A stretch of DNA of 64,000 nucleotides from Byssothecium circinans (lineage: Eukaryota > Ascomycota > Dothideomycetes > Pleosporales > Massarinaceae): the NCBI GenBank assembly GCA_010015675.1, contig ML976980.1:834405-898404 (forward strand), given 5' to 3'. Positions 30,221 to 40,930 of the stretch are shown piece after piece (the first letter of the stretch is position 1; every line of letters starts with the position of its first letter). Made by a program: the position numbers and the translations under genes. The notes under the pieces are model-generated. The model was not told the DNA's origin, did no database searches, and saw only the letters and a program-made list of their open reading frames with translations.

Positions 30221-31227
30221 CTACGGTGCAGTCCAGCCCATGCCCGTGGAGGCTAAGCCGATGGCACCGCTGAGACGCTTCGCCTGCTCGTTGAGGTGAC
30301 CAATCCTCATTTTCTTCTCGGTCCACCATGACTCAAAGGCCTTAATCTCGTCGGGGTTGAAGGGGTGAAACTGCTTTGCCTCGTACCACTCTGTGTCCAC
30401 CTTGAGCGAGGCGTGACGGAGACGTGGGAGGGCCTCGGTGCGCAGGTAGGAGAGCTCGGTGCGGTAGTAGGCGTCGTTCGGCTCCATGGGGATGATGAAA
30501 GAACGCTCACGGGAGCGCTCGGGCCGCTCAAAACTGTTGCCTTCCAGAGGAGTCAGGCAGATGGGTGAAATGGGAGAGGTGCTCGTGCTCTGTGACGAAG
30601 AGAGGGCTGGTGAGCTGGATCTAGTTAGCACAACTCTTGCAGGTGTCCTCGCTTAACATACCCAAAGGAAGGGGAGTCGGTGACCACTGAGAGGAACGGA
30701 CTGTTTCGGAGGGTCATGCCTAGCTCTGGCGAGGGAAGGCTGTCAAGCTGTACAAGGAACTCATCCTCGTCCAACTTGTTGGTGACGCGGCCGCAGTCGA
30801 GGTCCTTGGTGTGATTGGTAAGGCGGTCGAAGCCTAGAGAGGTCAGTGCTTGTTCGTCTAGGTCGTGTCATAGTCGAGCGTGGAGTTTCAACGCGTGATG
30901 TGTCATTGGCCGCATCGATATACCGATGCTGCACGGGCCTGACGTACCTGAAAGGACTGCTGCGCCGCCATGTTGCACAGACACCAGCGCTTTCTGCAGC
31001 GACGAAGGGAGACGCTGCCACAGCTCCTCCTGCGGAATGTACCACTCCGGCAGACGAGCTGCATCAAAGCTGAAGGCATCGCCGTCGCGCGGGCAGAGGG
31101 TGCGAGGCGAGTCGAACTGGGGGCCGGACCAAGAGGTGAAGCTCTTGCGGGTCGAGCTGCGACGGGAGTGGTTGTGGCCCAGCGACGGGTCGTGGTAGTA
31201 GGGCTTAGGGGAGGCCGGACTGGTCAT
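30221..31227 (-). CDS. Conserved hypothetical protein
   Basis: Three predicted exons, 30948-31227, 30662-30833 and 30221-30620, with introns of 114 and 41 nt, give 283 residues. Splicing joins AAVLSG to FDRLTNHTKDLDCGRVTNKLDEDEF and then to SSSPALSSSQSTSTSPISP in frame. The N-terminus is Ser/Arg-rich; the middle (WYIPQEELWQRLPSSLQKALVSVQHGGAAV) and the C-terminal helical region (YYRTELSYLRTEALPRLRHASLKVDTEW, ending WWTEKKMRIGHLNEQAKRL) look structured. No catalytic motif is seen and I cannot name the family. The steady codon usage and good splice sites argue for a real gene. Confidence 0.7.
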
Positions 31228-32482
31228 GATTCCGGACGGTACCAGAAAATGGTAGGTGGTAAAGGTGGTGTTGTTGTCGTTGATGGGAAAGTGAGTGCAG
31301 ACTCTCGACCGACGTTTGTTGAGGTGGTAAATGAAGAAGGGGCGGGCGACAGTTTATCAAGCAGAGTAAAAGAGTGTGTAGAGACCGTAAAGAGTAAAGG
31401 AGGGACCGAGATGGTGAGTGTTGAAGAGATCGTGGTTGGAAGTGAGAATCGAGCGCTTGGCAGTCCCCGGAAACAAGAAATGATGCAGAGGGTAAAGGGC
31501 CCCGGTCGGGGTTGAGTATGTGATTCGCGAGCCTTCTACGAGAGTCGACGTGTGAGCAATGCCAAAGTGCAACTTTCCCATGTCTGGACGTAACCTTCGG
31601 GCGCAATTCGGTGATGGGAAAGTGCCAGACGACCTGGTCGGGGAAGTTGCGGCGGTATTTGTGGGTTTCGATGCCCGACTACTCCGTACCAGCAAACGAC
31701 CTGGAGCGTGAACGGTGAGCACGTGTTGGTCGGTACGGTTGATCGACGATGCGGCCCAAACTCGTCAACATCGACGTCGACGTGAGGTAAACAGCCTTCA
31801 ATCTTACCGTTGGTCGCGTCGCTACCCAGCTACGTCAGAGGGCTGGTCGGAATGAATCGGAGCAGGGTTCCGATGGTGCACAGGGCCGCATGCAGATGCA
31901 GCTCATGCGGAAACGGCAGAAACGGTGACCAACCGCAACCGCAACTGCAACTGCAACTGCAACTGCAATGCACTGCACATGGGTTGTTCGGTAGACATAC
32001 GACTGCTTTTATAGGTGAGCATGGTCATCTAAACAAGAACGCACCTACGTGTGTCATTGTCGTGGATAGTCAAGATAGGCCTTTGATATCTCTTGGTGTG
32101 CTGCACTCAACAAATGCCTCACGACTCTTTGGAACCGCTCACAGCCGTTCGTTGCGCTGCAGGTGCTTTTGCTTGCCGCATCATGGCTATGGCGCAAGCA
32201 ACCTTGGACCCTATTCGGCAGATGCGAAATTAAACAGCCAACATCAGCGACGGTCGAGCAAACGTGCACTTGAGCAGTGAATTGTAACGGCTCCATTCGG
32301 TATCACCTACTGATACGAGCCTCAACCTACATGTAGATCCATACCGTGCGCGACCTCACGTGTCATCGGCATCCGTACCGTGAGACGTCTGTTTGCCCTT
32401 TTGAGATACAGCTTACTGCGCCTGCACAATCGTGGTAGCCTCCCCAAGGGGCGCCATGAACGCCGTGTAATATATTCAGACA
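31228..32482. other. Gene-free region with short GCAACT repeats
   Basis: This is the upstream region of the conserved hypothetical gene and the 3' side of the Pin1 gene. A hexanucleotide run (GCAACT/GCAACC, about seven units) lies at 31928-31970. ORFs read here are unlike any protein. Confidence 0.45.
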
Positions 32483-33184
32483 TTACTCCAGCCTATGCAC
32501 GTCCCGTTAGCTAGCATTGCGGGGAAATTGGGGACAACGCACCTCTGGATCAAATGCACCCCAGATGCCGTCTCTACCACTGGGCTGACTTGACCCTTCT
32601 CCAATCTGAACGCAGCCTCTTCAAACTCCTTTTGCATGTCGCCGTGGCCAAAGAAACCCCTGAATACGTCAGCACGCGTTCACTCCCCAGCCCAGGTTAA
32701 AGTGCTCACAAATCGCCTCCTTTCCGCGCGCTGCTGCAATCCGACTCGGTCGTCGCCAGTTCGGGGAGAGATTTGCCGGTGCTGTTGTCGTTCTCATACT
32801 GCTGGATCTGCTCCAAGTACTTGCTGATGAGCTCTTTGGCCTCCTCCTTGGAGCGGGTGATGCGAGGCTCGCGCCACGAGGCCGGTCGCCGGCTGTCCCT
32901 GTGCTTCACAAGCAGATGTGCGCACCGGATCTTGCCATCCTGCGGGGCCGCCGGCGCAACGCCTTTGGAGCTGTGGTTCTTCGCCATGTAGTCCTTGAGT
33001 CTGTCGGGGTCGGTCCCCGCGGGCGGCTCCCATCGTGAGTCCTTGGTCGCGGGGTGGAAGTAGTACGGCAGGTTCTTCGTGTTGGAGCGTCGCACCTCCC
33101 ATCCCTCGGGGAGTCCTGTTTCGGCAGAAGACTGTGAAGCGTGAGCCGGCCTTTCTATTGCAGGCACATACTAGAGCTTACCAT
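32483..33184 (-). CDS. ess1: Pin1/Ess1-type peptidyl-prolyl cis-trans isomerase (WW + parvulin)
   Basis: Four predicted exons, 33182-33184, 32710-33131, 32543-32659 and 32483-32492, with three 50-nt introns, give 183 residues. The first exon is just the ATG; it joins to SSAETGLPEGWEVRRSNT. WW domain at residues about 6-40 with both Trp (GWEV, RWEPP). Parvulin domain: CAHLLVKH, the phosphate-binding RR pair in SRRPASW, catalytic Cys in ESDCSSARKGGDLGFFGHG, and SGVHLIQRLE at the end, so all known active-site residues are present. It isomerises phospho-Ser/Thr-Pro bonds, notably in the RNA polymerase II CTD. The last exon encodes only the final residues and the stop. It diverges from RPB9, also a polymerase II factor. 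Confidence 0.92.
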
Positions 33185-33531
33185 GATTGCAGGATGCAGT
33201 GTAGGCTCGGATTGAAGAGGTAAAATGTACTGTAGGACGCCTCGACCGCAAGCTCAAACGTTGGGACGGATCGCCGCAAGTTCGCACTCTGCTGCGGGGT
33301 GCGGGTGTGGATGGGGCGCGTGCACCAAAACAAAGGAAAATCCCCGCTTGGCAAACGCCCGAGCCAGCTGCAATGCCGACCAAAGCGGACGGCCGTCTTT
33401 GACTATACATTACGGTCAACCTACGCCTTGAGAAACGTACGCAATCGCCTCCGCTGTCACCCGCTGCCAGTCTCCCGCCGTATCCATCTACCGCCGCAAA
33501 CACCTCCCATCGACATCCCACTTACCTTCCA
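33185..33531. promoter_or_regulatory. Divergent promoter, PIN1/ESS1 and RPB9
   Basis: This 347-bp spacer separates two polymerase II-related genes. No defined element was recognised. Confidence 0.5.
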
Positions 33532-34276
33532 ATGGCTTCGCCCGGCGCATACGGCGAGCTCAAGGACGAGACGGACGACTCGAAGAAGATCCTCTTCCGC
33601 TTCTGCTCAGAATGGTGGGTCTCTTCTCCTCAAAGTTCGTGGAATAATAACTAAGAAAGACAGCTCCAACTTGCTCTTCCCCCGCGAAGACAAGGCCGAA
33701 AACAAGCTGCTCTTCGCATGCCGCACCTGCTCGTTCGCTGAAGAGGCGCCTTCGTCCTGCGTTATGCGCCACGAAATCGCGTCCACCACGGGCGACACGG
33801 CTGGTGTGACGGCAGACCTTGGACAGGATCCCACGGTGGGTCTCACCTACGAAGCATATCCGTTCCTTTGCACCATGTGCGGCCAGGACATCATCTGCGA
33901 GGACTGCGGCGCGGAGAGCGCCCCCGGCTACTGCTTGGAAGCCGAAGACGAGCGCGCGTCCCAAACCAACGCTTCACAGCAGGGCGGCGACAAGCAGTCC
34001 TCAAAGAAATGAGCTTCCTCGCACGTTGTTTCGTCGCTTGCGCTCGCTTTGAGTCTGCTTGCTGACGCTTGAGCTTCTAGTTGCCGCGCATCCAGAAGGA
34101 GTGCCCCAAGTGCCACGACCACGAGGCCGTCTACTTTCAGTCGCAGCAGCGGACTGCGGATACCGGCATGGTGAGCTTCTTCGTATTGTAGACCTGGCTG
34201 GGCTGATCCGATTCCTCAGAAACTATACTTTGTCTGCACATCATGCGGTAATGTGTGGCACCAGGGCAAGCAATAG
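33532..34276 (+). CDS. rpb9: RNA polymerase II subunit RPB9
   Basis: Four predicted exons, 33532-33614, 33664-33835, 34081-34170 and 34220-34276, give 133 residues. The first zinc ribbon reads [29 protein letters not shown] (split here for length: FCSEC and FACRTC), and the second is [18 protein letters not shown] then [15 protein letters not shown]-like ribbon residues Gln-Gln-Arg-Thr-Ala-Asp are present. The protein sits on the polymerase II lobe and aids start selection and fidelity. The second intron (33836-34080, 245 nt) is unusually long and stays open in frame for 59 codons with four Cys in CxxC pairs, so a retained-intron isoform is possible (see findings). Convergent with mitochondrial uL14, 167 bp apart. 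Confidence 0.93.
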
Positions 34277-34443
34277 TGCATCTATTGGGATTTAGATCGA
34301 AATGAATAGCATTTGGGTGGAGTTTTAGCGTTTGATTGAAGTGTCTATCTTATACCCATGGATATCCTACAATAGCATACACTTTTGTACATCCGATACC
34401 TAGTACTCTAGAAAATGCAGCACGACCATCATCTCTCATGTTC

Positions 34444-34953
34444 CTACACGTGCATCGGCGCCAACGACAATATCTTTGACCACTGTTTTTGCCTTAGCTC
34501 TCCTGCGACCACGCCGCTGACTCTCGATCCGATCGGCTCGCCCGCCTTGTTGATGAGCACGCAGGCGTTGTCGTCGAATTTTACCACGCTGCCGTCTGGC
34601 CGCTGCCACTTCTTCGCTGTCCGCACTACGACTGCATGTCGCACATCTCCTCGTCGGACCTTGTTCGCTGCGCCAATGGACACGCTGTTTCCCGTCTCAG
34701 GGCCGAAATTCCGCTGCTTCTTGACGACTACCACTATGCGATCGCCTGTGCCCGTCAGTCCACCTCCGCTGACAATCCTTCTCTATACTAAACATACCGA
34801 CTTTCGCGGGCCGCTTCGATCGCAGGACGTTGACACACTCGACTATGGCGGCGCCGGAATTGTCGATGCAATTGATGAGGGACTAGATTGCGCTGCATGA
34901 GTGGCTGCCCGAGTTTTTGCGCCGCGGCGTCGGCGTACCTTGAGCTGGATCAT
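34444..34953 (-). CDS. mrpl38: Mitochondrial large-subunit ribosomal protein uL14m
   Basis: Three predicted exons, 34939-34953, 34798-34882 and 34444-34745, with introns of 56 and 52 nt, give 133 residues. The joined sequence begins [20 protein letters not shown], as in bacterial L14, then [20 protein letters not shown]. The L14 core [20 protein letters not shown] and [20 protein letters not shown] is followed by the C-terminal [10 protein letters not shown]. The small size and bacterial-like sequence point to the mitochondrial rather than the cytosolic uL14 (yeast Mrpl38). It shares a promoter region with SET9. Confidence 0.93.
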
Positions 34954-35510
34954 CCTCAGTTCATCCAAGTATGCAACCCCTTTTCCGAGCCTGTCTGTCT
35001 GCGTACGGCGCGTCGCTGGCGGTGATGGCTGCCGAACAACTCAATGCCAAATGTTGCGTGAATGAATGTCGGAGGAGGATGCCGGGCAAACTTGGCAACC
35101 CGGCGCTTTGGCGTTAGATCATTTCGTATATGCAAGCCAATCCAATACAACACCGCAAGGGCTAAATCAGCCCCATTCTCACTTCATACCGCGAATTCCG
35201 CGTCCGCTCTGCGCGATTTCCAGCCCTGCGCGGCTTCTGCTCACTGCTCACTGCTCCCTCTCGGGCAGATCCACTCCTTCTTTTCCTTGTGCATTGGATC
35301 GTTCTCGGCATCCTTTCCTTTTGTCGGTCCTTTATTGTCTTTCCCGCCGCGCAAACAAGGTGCTGCATGTGAGACGTGTGCTCTTTCCCACTACGTCACC
35401 CAGCCTCCTCTTTTGACACTTCACTGACTCAGAATCTCGCGACTTCACGCGCAACCTGCTCACGCTGCTTGGAGGAGTCTAACCGCTGGCTTTGGCCGCT
35501 TTTTATCATC
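34954..35510. promoter_or_regulatory. Divergent promoter, uL14m and SET9
   Basis: This 557-bp spacer includes the SET9 leader. No gene is supported. Confidence 0.45.
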
Positions 35511-37581
35511 ATGCCTGCGAAAGAGACGGAGAAAAAGGGCGGCTTGACCCTGGAAAAGTTGATAGCTTACGACGACGTGATTACGGATGCGCTGGTCGAC
35601 AAGGTGGGCTTCACTCCTCGTTACGGCGGCAGCGTGGTCGCGCGGGTCTTGAGAGCAACCTTACTGACGGGCGTGATCTCAGGTCTACTTTTGGACGACC
35701 ATCAGGAAGAACCGTGGCGGACGCTTCTCCGCTTCGCGGGGCCTGAACGAAGAAGACATTGCCAACATTCTACGCAAGGAAGTCATAATCGGGAAAGATG
35801 TAAACGAGGGCATGCAGGATCTGGTGAAGCTGCCCGGGTTGAAAAAGTATATGAATGGTCTCAAGGACAAAGAGCGGGAGCATTTTGCACGACACCTCAG
35901 GAGATATGTTTCCATATACATGCCGGACTGCCCGTTCGAGGTTACCACGACAAATCGATACACTATCACCGACCACGAAGCATCCATCACCGCACGACGG
36001 GATATTGGGCCGCGCGAAGAGATCAAGTACCTGACAGGTGTCCAAGTCGCAATGACCGAAGAGCAGGAGAAGTCACTGGAGCTCGCACGCAAGGACTTCA
36101 GTCTTGTGATATCGAGCCGGAAGAAGACGCGCTCGCTGTTCCTCGGCCCTGCGCGCTTTGCGAACCACGACTGCGATGCCAACGCTATGCTGTCGACGAA
36201 AGGGTACGATGGGATGCAGGTTGTTGCGGTTAAGCACATTGCGGAAGGGGAAGAAATCACCGTGTCATATGGAGAAGACTACTTTGGTGATGACAATGAA
36301 GAGTGCCTGTGTCATACTTGTGAAAATAGGCAGGAGAATGGGTGGGCGCCGTTCAAGCGAGAGGAGGACAGTGATGAAGAAGACGAAGATGATGCGGAAG
36401 AGCCGGAAAAGGAGCAGAGCGACCTAGCAGAAACGGCAGATCCTGGGGAAGGCTCGTATTCACTGCGGAAGAAGCGCAAACATGAGGGATCTGCAGATGG
36501 CCATCACGACTCCACACCTACGAAGCGAACAAAGATCGAAGAGAAGGAACAGCCTCCATCCCCTACACGACGCATAGATCAGTTACGCGGGAAATTTCTA
36601 AAGAACGCGGTCAGCGCCTCTTCGTTACGTCAGGAGGTCCCCGTCTCCAGCATTGAAGACTCGGCCACTTCACAATCATCTCGAGACATTCGATCCCAAC
36701 AGCGAGTTGGACTCTTCAGCTTGTCTTACGACGAGAGCCCATCTTCACGGAATTCGACGCCCAACACGACCGGCTCGCCCAAGTCATCACAGTCCACCGA
36801 TGCCACATCAGTAGACGAAGACCAACCTATGGCCAACACCAGCCGCGAGCAGCCCAAACTCGCTCCAGAGATCATCCACGAGATGCCCGCCCTCGGAGTA
36901 GCCACCATCAAAGACGAAGTAACACAAGTCAGCACACCCTGGAAGACTCTCTTCGCCGACGACACAACCTCTGAACTAAGCGACCTCTCCGAAACGCAAG
37001 AACTCGACGACACGCTGCAAGAAATCAAAAAGCGAAAGCGAGCCGACCTACCCCTCCCACCACGCAACACGCGCTCCACCAGCCGCAACGAAGTCCAAAA
37101 CCGCGTCGGCACCCCGGTCCCCGATTACAACCTCGACGAAGGCTGGATGCCCAACCCACGGAAACCGGGAGACTACATGACGTCGCGCTCGCGGCTCTCA
37201 GGCAAGGACTGCAAATGGGCCGAGTGCCAGAACTGCGAGGACAACTTCGTGCAAGAAGACGCGCACCGCGGGACGCGCAAGGAGTGTCCGCGCTGCGAGC
37301 GGCATTCCAAACTCTACGGCTACGCGTGGCCCAAGACGGAACGGGAGGGGAAACACGACACGGAAGAGCGGGTTTTGGATCATCGGACGATCCATCGGTT
37401 CGTCGATGCGGATGAGGAGAAGGTGCTGAAGAAGGAGGGGAAGGGGAAGAGGAGGTTTAGGGAGGGTATCTTGGAGCGGTTTAGTACGCCGGGGAGTGCG
37501 GGGGATTCGAGTTTTAGTGGGAGTGGGAGTGTGGAGGCGGATAGTGGGAGGAGGAGGAAGAGGGTTAGGAAGACTATGTAG
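35511..37581 (+). CDS. set9: Histone H4-K20 methyltransferase SET9 (KMT5)
   Basis: Two predicted exons, 35511-35603 and 35683-37581, with a 79-nt intron, give 663 residues. Start at MPAKETEKKGGLTLEKL. The splice restores LVDK-VYFWTTIRKNR, typical of fungal SET9. A helical N-terminal part precedes the SET domain (about residues 110-235): ITARRDIGPREEIKYL, the cofactor-binding GPARFANHDCDANAM (Asn192-His193), EEITVSYGEDYFG, and the post-SET zinc site CLCHTCEN. A long disordered acidic/basic region follows, then a C-terminal Cys cluster (CKWAECQNCEDNF, then CPRCERH) that may bind another zinc. The family methylates H4 Lys20 in chromatin and acts in DNA-damage checkpoint signalling in fission yeast. 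Confidence 0.94.
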
Positions 37582-38535
37582 AGTGGGGCTTGGGGGAGGG
37601 AGTGTGGTTAGCGGGAAGGGTGGGCGAGCCGGTGTAGGTGTAGCGGAGTGTTAGGTACTGGAGTATTAGCTGATGAGGTATCTATTGCTCTTGAAGAAAG
37701 GGAATGGCGATTTTGCATGGCTTGGACTGGATTGATTCCCTTGTTTTTCTTGGGTTGGTTCAAGCAGGAACGAAGCATGGCGTAGCATTGGCGTTTTCCG
37801 GCATATTTCCGACACCATTGCGTGCGTTATTCAGGTTTTCGTTTCTTTTTTTCTCTCTGCATCTTTTTCGCCTCTTAAGCAATTTCCAGCAACAAGCACG
37901 GGGAACGGGATGGGCTTGTTTTGAGTTCTCCACAAGCAAAGCGGGGCCGGGGGGGAGGGGGGCAGGGGACTGTATGATAACCGAGACGAGACGAGCGAGG
38001 TTCTGCACCGAGCATATGATCGAATTGCTTTTTCCTCCTCTGTGTATTCAGCGCTCTTCAGTCAGAGCGAGATGGATGAATTCAAAGGATTTCGACTCCA
38101 GTTCTTGGCATGGCATGGATATGCATGGCTAGTTGTTTCACACAATATCGTGAAGATGTTACTGTATTGTACTACGGGATACGCGTGGAGTAATAACTGC
38201 TGTGGTACGGGTACGGTTTCGATCGCTGCTAGCGTAGAGTGGAGGCAGTTGGTGGTCCCTTTGGGTCATCTGCAGCTTACTTAGCTTTACGAGGTATTCG
38301 GAGGGGTTTTGTATTCGGATATGTGCTTTTGTCTAGGCGGTGACGGGGTATTGTTGCGTGAAGTAAGGTTAGGGATTGTGGAGTACGAGATAAAGTACGT
38401 CGCTCATTGAGTCAATTAAGAACATGGGAACGTTCCTTGGTATAAGTTACTGTTTGAAATTCTCCCCGGACGTCGATGAGATTGTTTTCATTTGATGAGG
38501 TTGAGTTGAAGCGTCCGTGCTTTTGGTTGGTCGCA
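37582..38535. other. Gene-free spacer
   Basis: This region of about 950 bp lies between SET9 and the transposon. No ORF or RNA was recognised. Confidence 0.4.
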
Positions 38536-38537
38536 TA

Positions 38538-38584
38538 CCCGTTTTTCTCGCTTGACGCACGGGCTCACCTGGCGCACGGTTTTT
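38538..38584 (+). repeat. Left terminal inverted repeat of the transposon
   Basis: It reads CCCGTTTTTCTCGCTTGACG onward. The reverse complement is at 40604-40650. Confidence 0.88.
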
Positions 38585-38697
38585 GCCGAGCATCTTCAAA
38601 TGCTTTTAAACCTACTGAGCCTCACACAAATCTCTCTATCGTCTAATTTTAAAGAGTAGTAGGCAATCAAGTATGGAGAAAAAGTCTAGTTGATTAT

Positions 38698-40563
38698 CTA
38701 ATCACAATATCTTGTAGGGAGGTTGATATGCCGCCCCCGACGATTTGTGACCAGCGGGGCCTTGATGACCTCAAGAACAGATTGCTCGCCGCTATCAGCC
38801 TCCTGAGGGACAATAGACTGCTTCTTCCTTACTTTTCTAGCCTGTTTAACAAACTGGATATCCTTTTGAAGCTGCGCAGCAGCGAGCCGAGCGTGCCTGT
38901 TGTCCTCCTTTTCCTGTTGCTTACGTGCCTGCTCTTGAAGCCGGATCTCCTTTGCAGTAGCCTTCATACGACGCCTCTCCTCTAAAGCCCGTTGCTTCTC
39001 AGCTTTCTCAATTGCTCTGCGCTGACTATCTTCCTCTTTTTGGAGTCTCTCTGCCCTTGCTGCCTCTGCCTTTTGTGTCTCACGCTCACGTGCTAGCTGA
39101 ACCTTGTTTGGACTCCAAAAGATTGCACCACCATCTTGATTTAGAGGCATTTCAAGCTGGAGCGCTTTGCCCCTCTGCCGACGCTTCTTCTCATTGACTA
39201 GCGCTTTTTTCAGGCCTTGAACCTCTAATTTTAACAGCACATTCTGGGTAGATAGCGAGTGGATCGTCTGTGAGAGCTGCTGGGCCTTAGAGTCGTACAC
39301 GTCATTAACTACTGCTCTCAGGATCTTAGTAACCTTCCTCCAATCCTCAGCTGTGAGGACTGACCTCGAGCTCTCGCTGGATGATGGTCTCTCTGCCTCA
39401 GGGTTGCTGAATCGGTCTAGGATGACGTCAGGCTGGAAGGGGTGGAGGCCACAGGATTTGAAGCCTGAAAGGATATTCTTAGCGGTAAAAGCTTTTTCCC
39501 ATGCTGCCCAGAATATCCGAAAAAAGTCTCGCTTAGTAATTGCTGAGAAGGCCTGGGATTCCTCCATAAATCGTGCTACCTCGTACGAATAGGCTTGTGA
39601 GAGAGGCCGGAACAAAGTAACGTCAAGCGGCTGCAGAGTATGAGTACTATGAGGGGGAAAGACGGCTAGGAGGATCTTATTATCGTCACAGTACTAAATG
39701 AATCACATGTTGATGTGGGAGCCATGGCCGTCAAGGATAAGTAATTGATACTACTGTTAAGCCTTGGATTTAGTCTCTCGATCAAATATAGTCTTCAACC
39801 ATTGAAGCCCGAGGTTGTCGTTCGTCCATCCACTAGGAGATGAAGCAAAAAAGGCCTTATGTATCGTAGGATCGAAATCTTGCAGCCATAAGTCTTGAAT
39901 ATTACCCGTAACAGCCTGGTAGATAAGGCCTAGGGATAGGGATGATCTATCAGCGCATATGCAAGCAATCGTCGTAATCCACTCGCGATTGCCGTCCTAA
40001 ACCATCTGCTTAATCCCCCCCTCCTCATACCTCCGTTAGGAGAAGACGCGCTTCATCTTTGACAGTACTCTAATGAGAAAGCCTTTCTCGTCCATATTGT
40101 AGGTATGCTGAGGCTCAATATCGTACTGCTCGATTTTACGCTTCAAGAGCTCAAAATAGAGTGCGTACTTGAGAGCAGAATCGGCTCGCTTCCTATCATT
40201 GTCCATACCAGTCGTCCACTTTGATACCAGGTTAAGTTGGTGACGCTTAAGGAACCGATCAGGCCAAGAGCTCCCCACCTGTTTGCCGCTTATTTCGGTA
40301 GCAAAGTTGCGTAGCATGCTTCTCGTAGGCGGTAACCCTCGCTCGCAGAGCCTATCAACGTATCGTACGAGCTCCTGCTCCTGACGGTCGTTGAGAAGTC
40401 GTTGGTTCTCATATTGGGCTGCACGGGAGCCCTGCACACCGCGCCACCTTCGCGACAGCGTAGATCGTTCAACACCATACTTTTTGGCAGTCTGCGAGAT
40501 GTTAACTTTTTCTCCAAGCTCCAAGGATTTCAAAGCCGTCAGCGCCTCCTCAATTGGGTCCAT
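38698..40563 (-). pseudogene. pogo/Fot1-like transposase, broken by stop codons
   Basis: A single reading frame runs from the Met at 40563 to the stop at 38698. The N-terminal part (175 codons) has a helix-turn-helix (VNISQTAKKYGVERSTLSRRW), then a CENP-B-type DNA-binding domain (LVRYVDRLCERGLPPTRSML), then the first catalytic Asp in YNMDEKGFLI. Between 40035 and 39616 the frame is interrupted by about six stops. All lie at codons explained by CAA, CAG or CGA changing to TAA, TAG or TGA. This part still shows LILDGHGSH and, after the stops, FPPHSTHTLQPLD. The C-terminal 305 codons are open and end in a Lys/Glu-rich coiled coil. It is dead as it stands. Confidence 0.9.
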
Positions 40564-40603
40564 ATTGGTGGAGCTAGATTAATTTCAATTGTGGGGTTTT
40601 TAG

Positions 40604-40650
40604 AAAAAGTGTGCGTCAGGTGAGCCCGTGCGTCAAGCGAGAATCACGGG
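40604..40650 (-). repeat. Right terminal inverted repeat of the transposon
   Basis: On the minus strand it reads CCCGTGATTCTCGCTTGACG onward, matching the left end. Confidence 0.88.
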
Positions 40651-40930
40651 TAGCGAGAGGGGATCTGCCACATGCATAGCAGTGTTAAGGGTCCAGAGAA
40701 AAATATTTCATATAAGCGGTCACGCAGGACTAGTGGTGCAAAAGTACAAGCGTAAGGGGAAAAGATCCATAAGACGATACCTGATTCCAAAAAGAGAGCA
40801 GGAGGAAAAGACGACAGGGGAGCGTAATAAGGAAGGAAGAATAAAAGCATGAGACTAAGGAAACCCCCCAGTCAACCCACAGTACGCTTACAGAACCGAA
40901 GACGACAGCTTCTCAGAGCCCCTTTGCACT

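Larger units (their letters stand above)
38538..40650 (-). mobile_element. pogo/Fot1-type DNA transposon, RIP-inactivated
   Basis: The element is complete at both ends. It is flanked by TA on each side (38536-38537 and 40651-40652), the target duplication of the Tc1/mariner/pogo superfamily. The terminal inverted repeats begin CCCGT and share TTCTCGCTTGACGCACGGG and CTCACCTG, about 45 bp with a few differences. The element is 2113 bp long, close to Fot1 size. It encodes one transposase on the minus strand (see next entry), broken by stops. Confidence 0.92.

Noticed and set aside
30970..31515. Plus-strand ORF of 181 residues
   Set aside because: It lies antisense to the first exon and promoter of the conserved hypothetical gene, with composition unlike a protein.
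31205..31722. Minus-strand ORFs upstream of the conserved hypothetical gene
   Set aside because: They could be a leader exon, but no splice joins them to the gene in frame and they resemble no protein.
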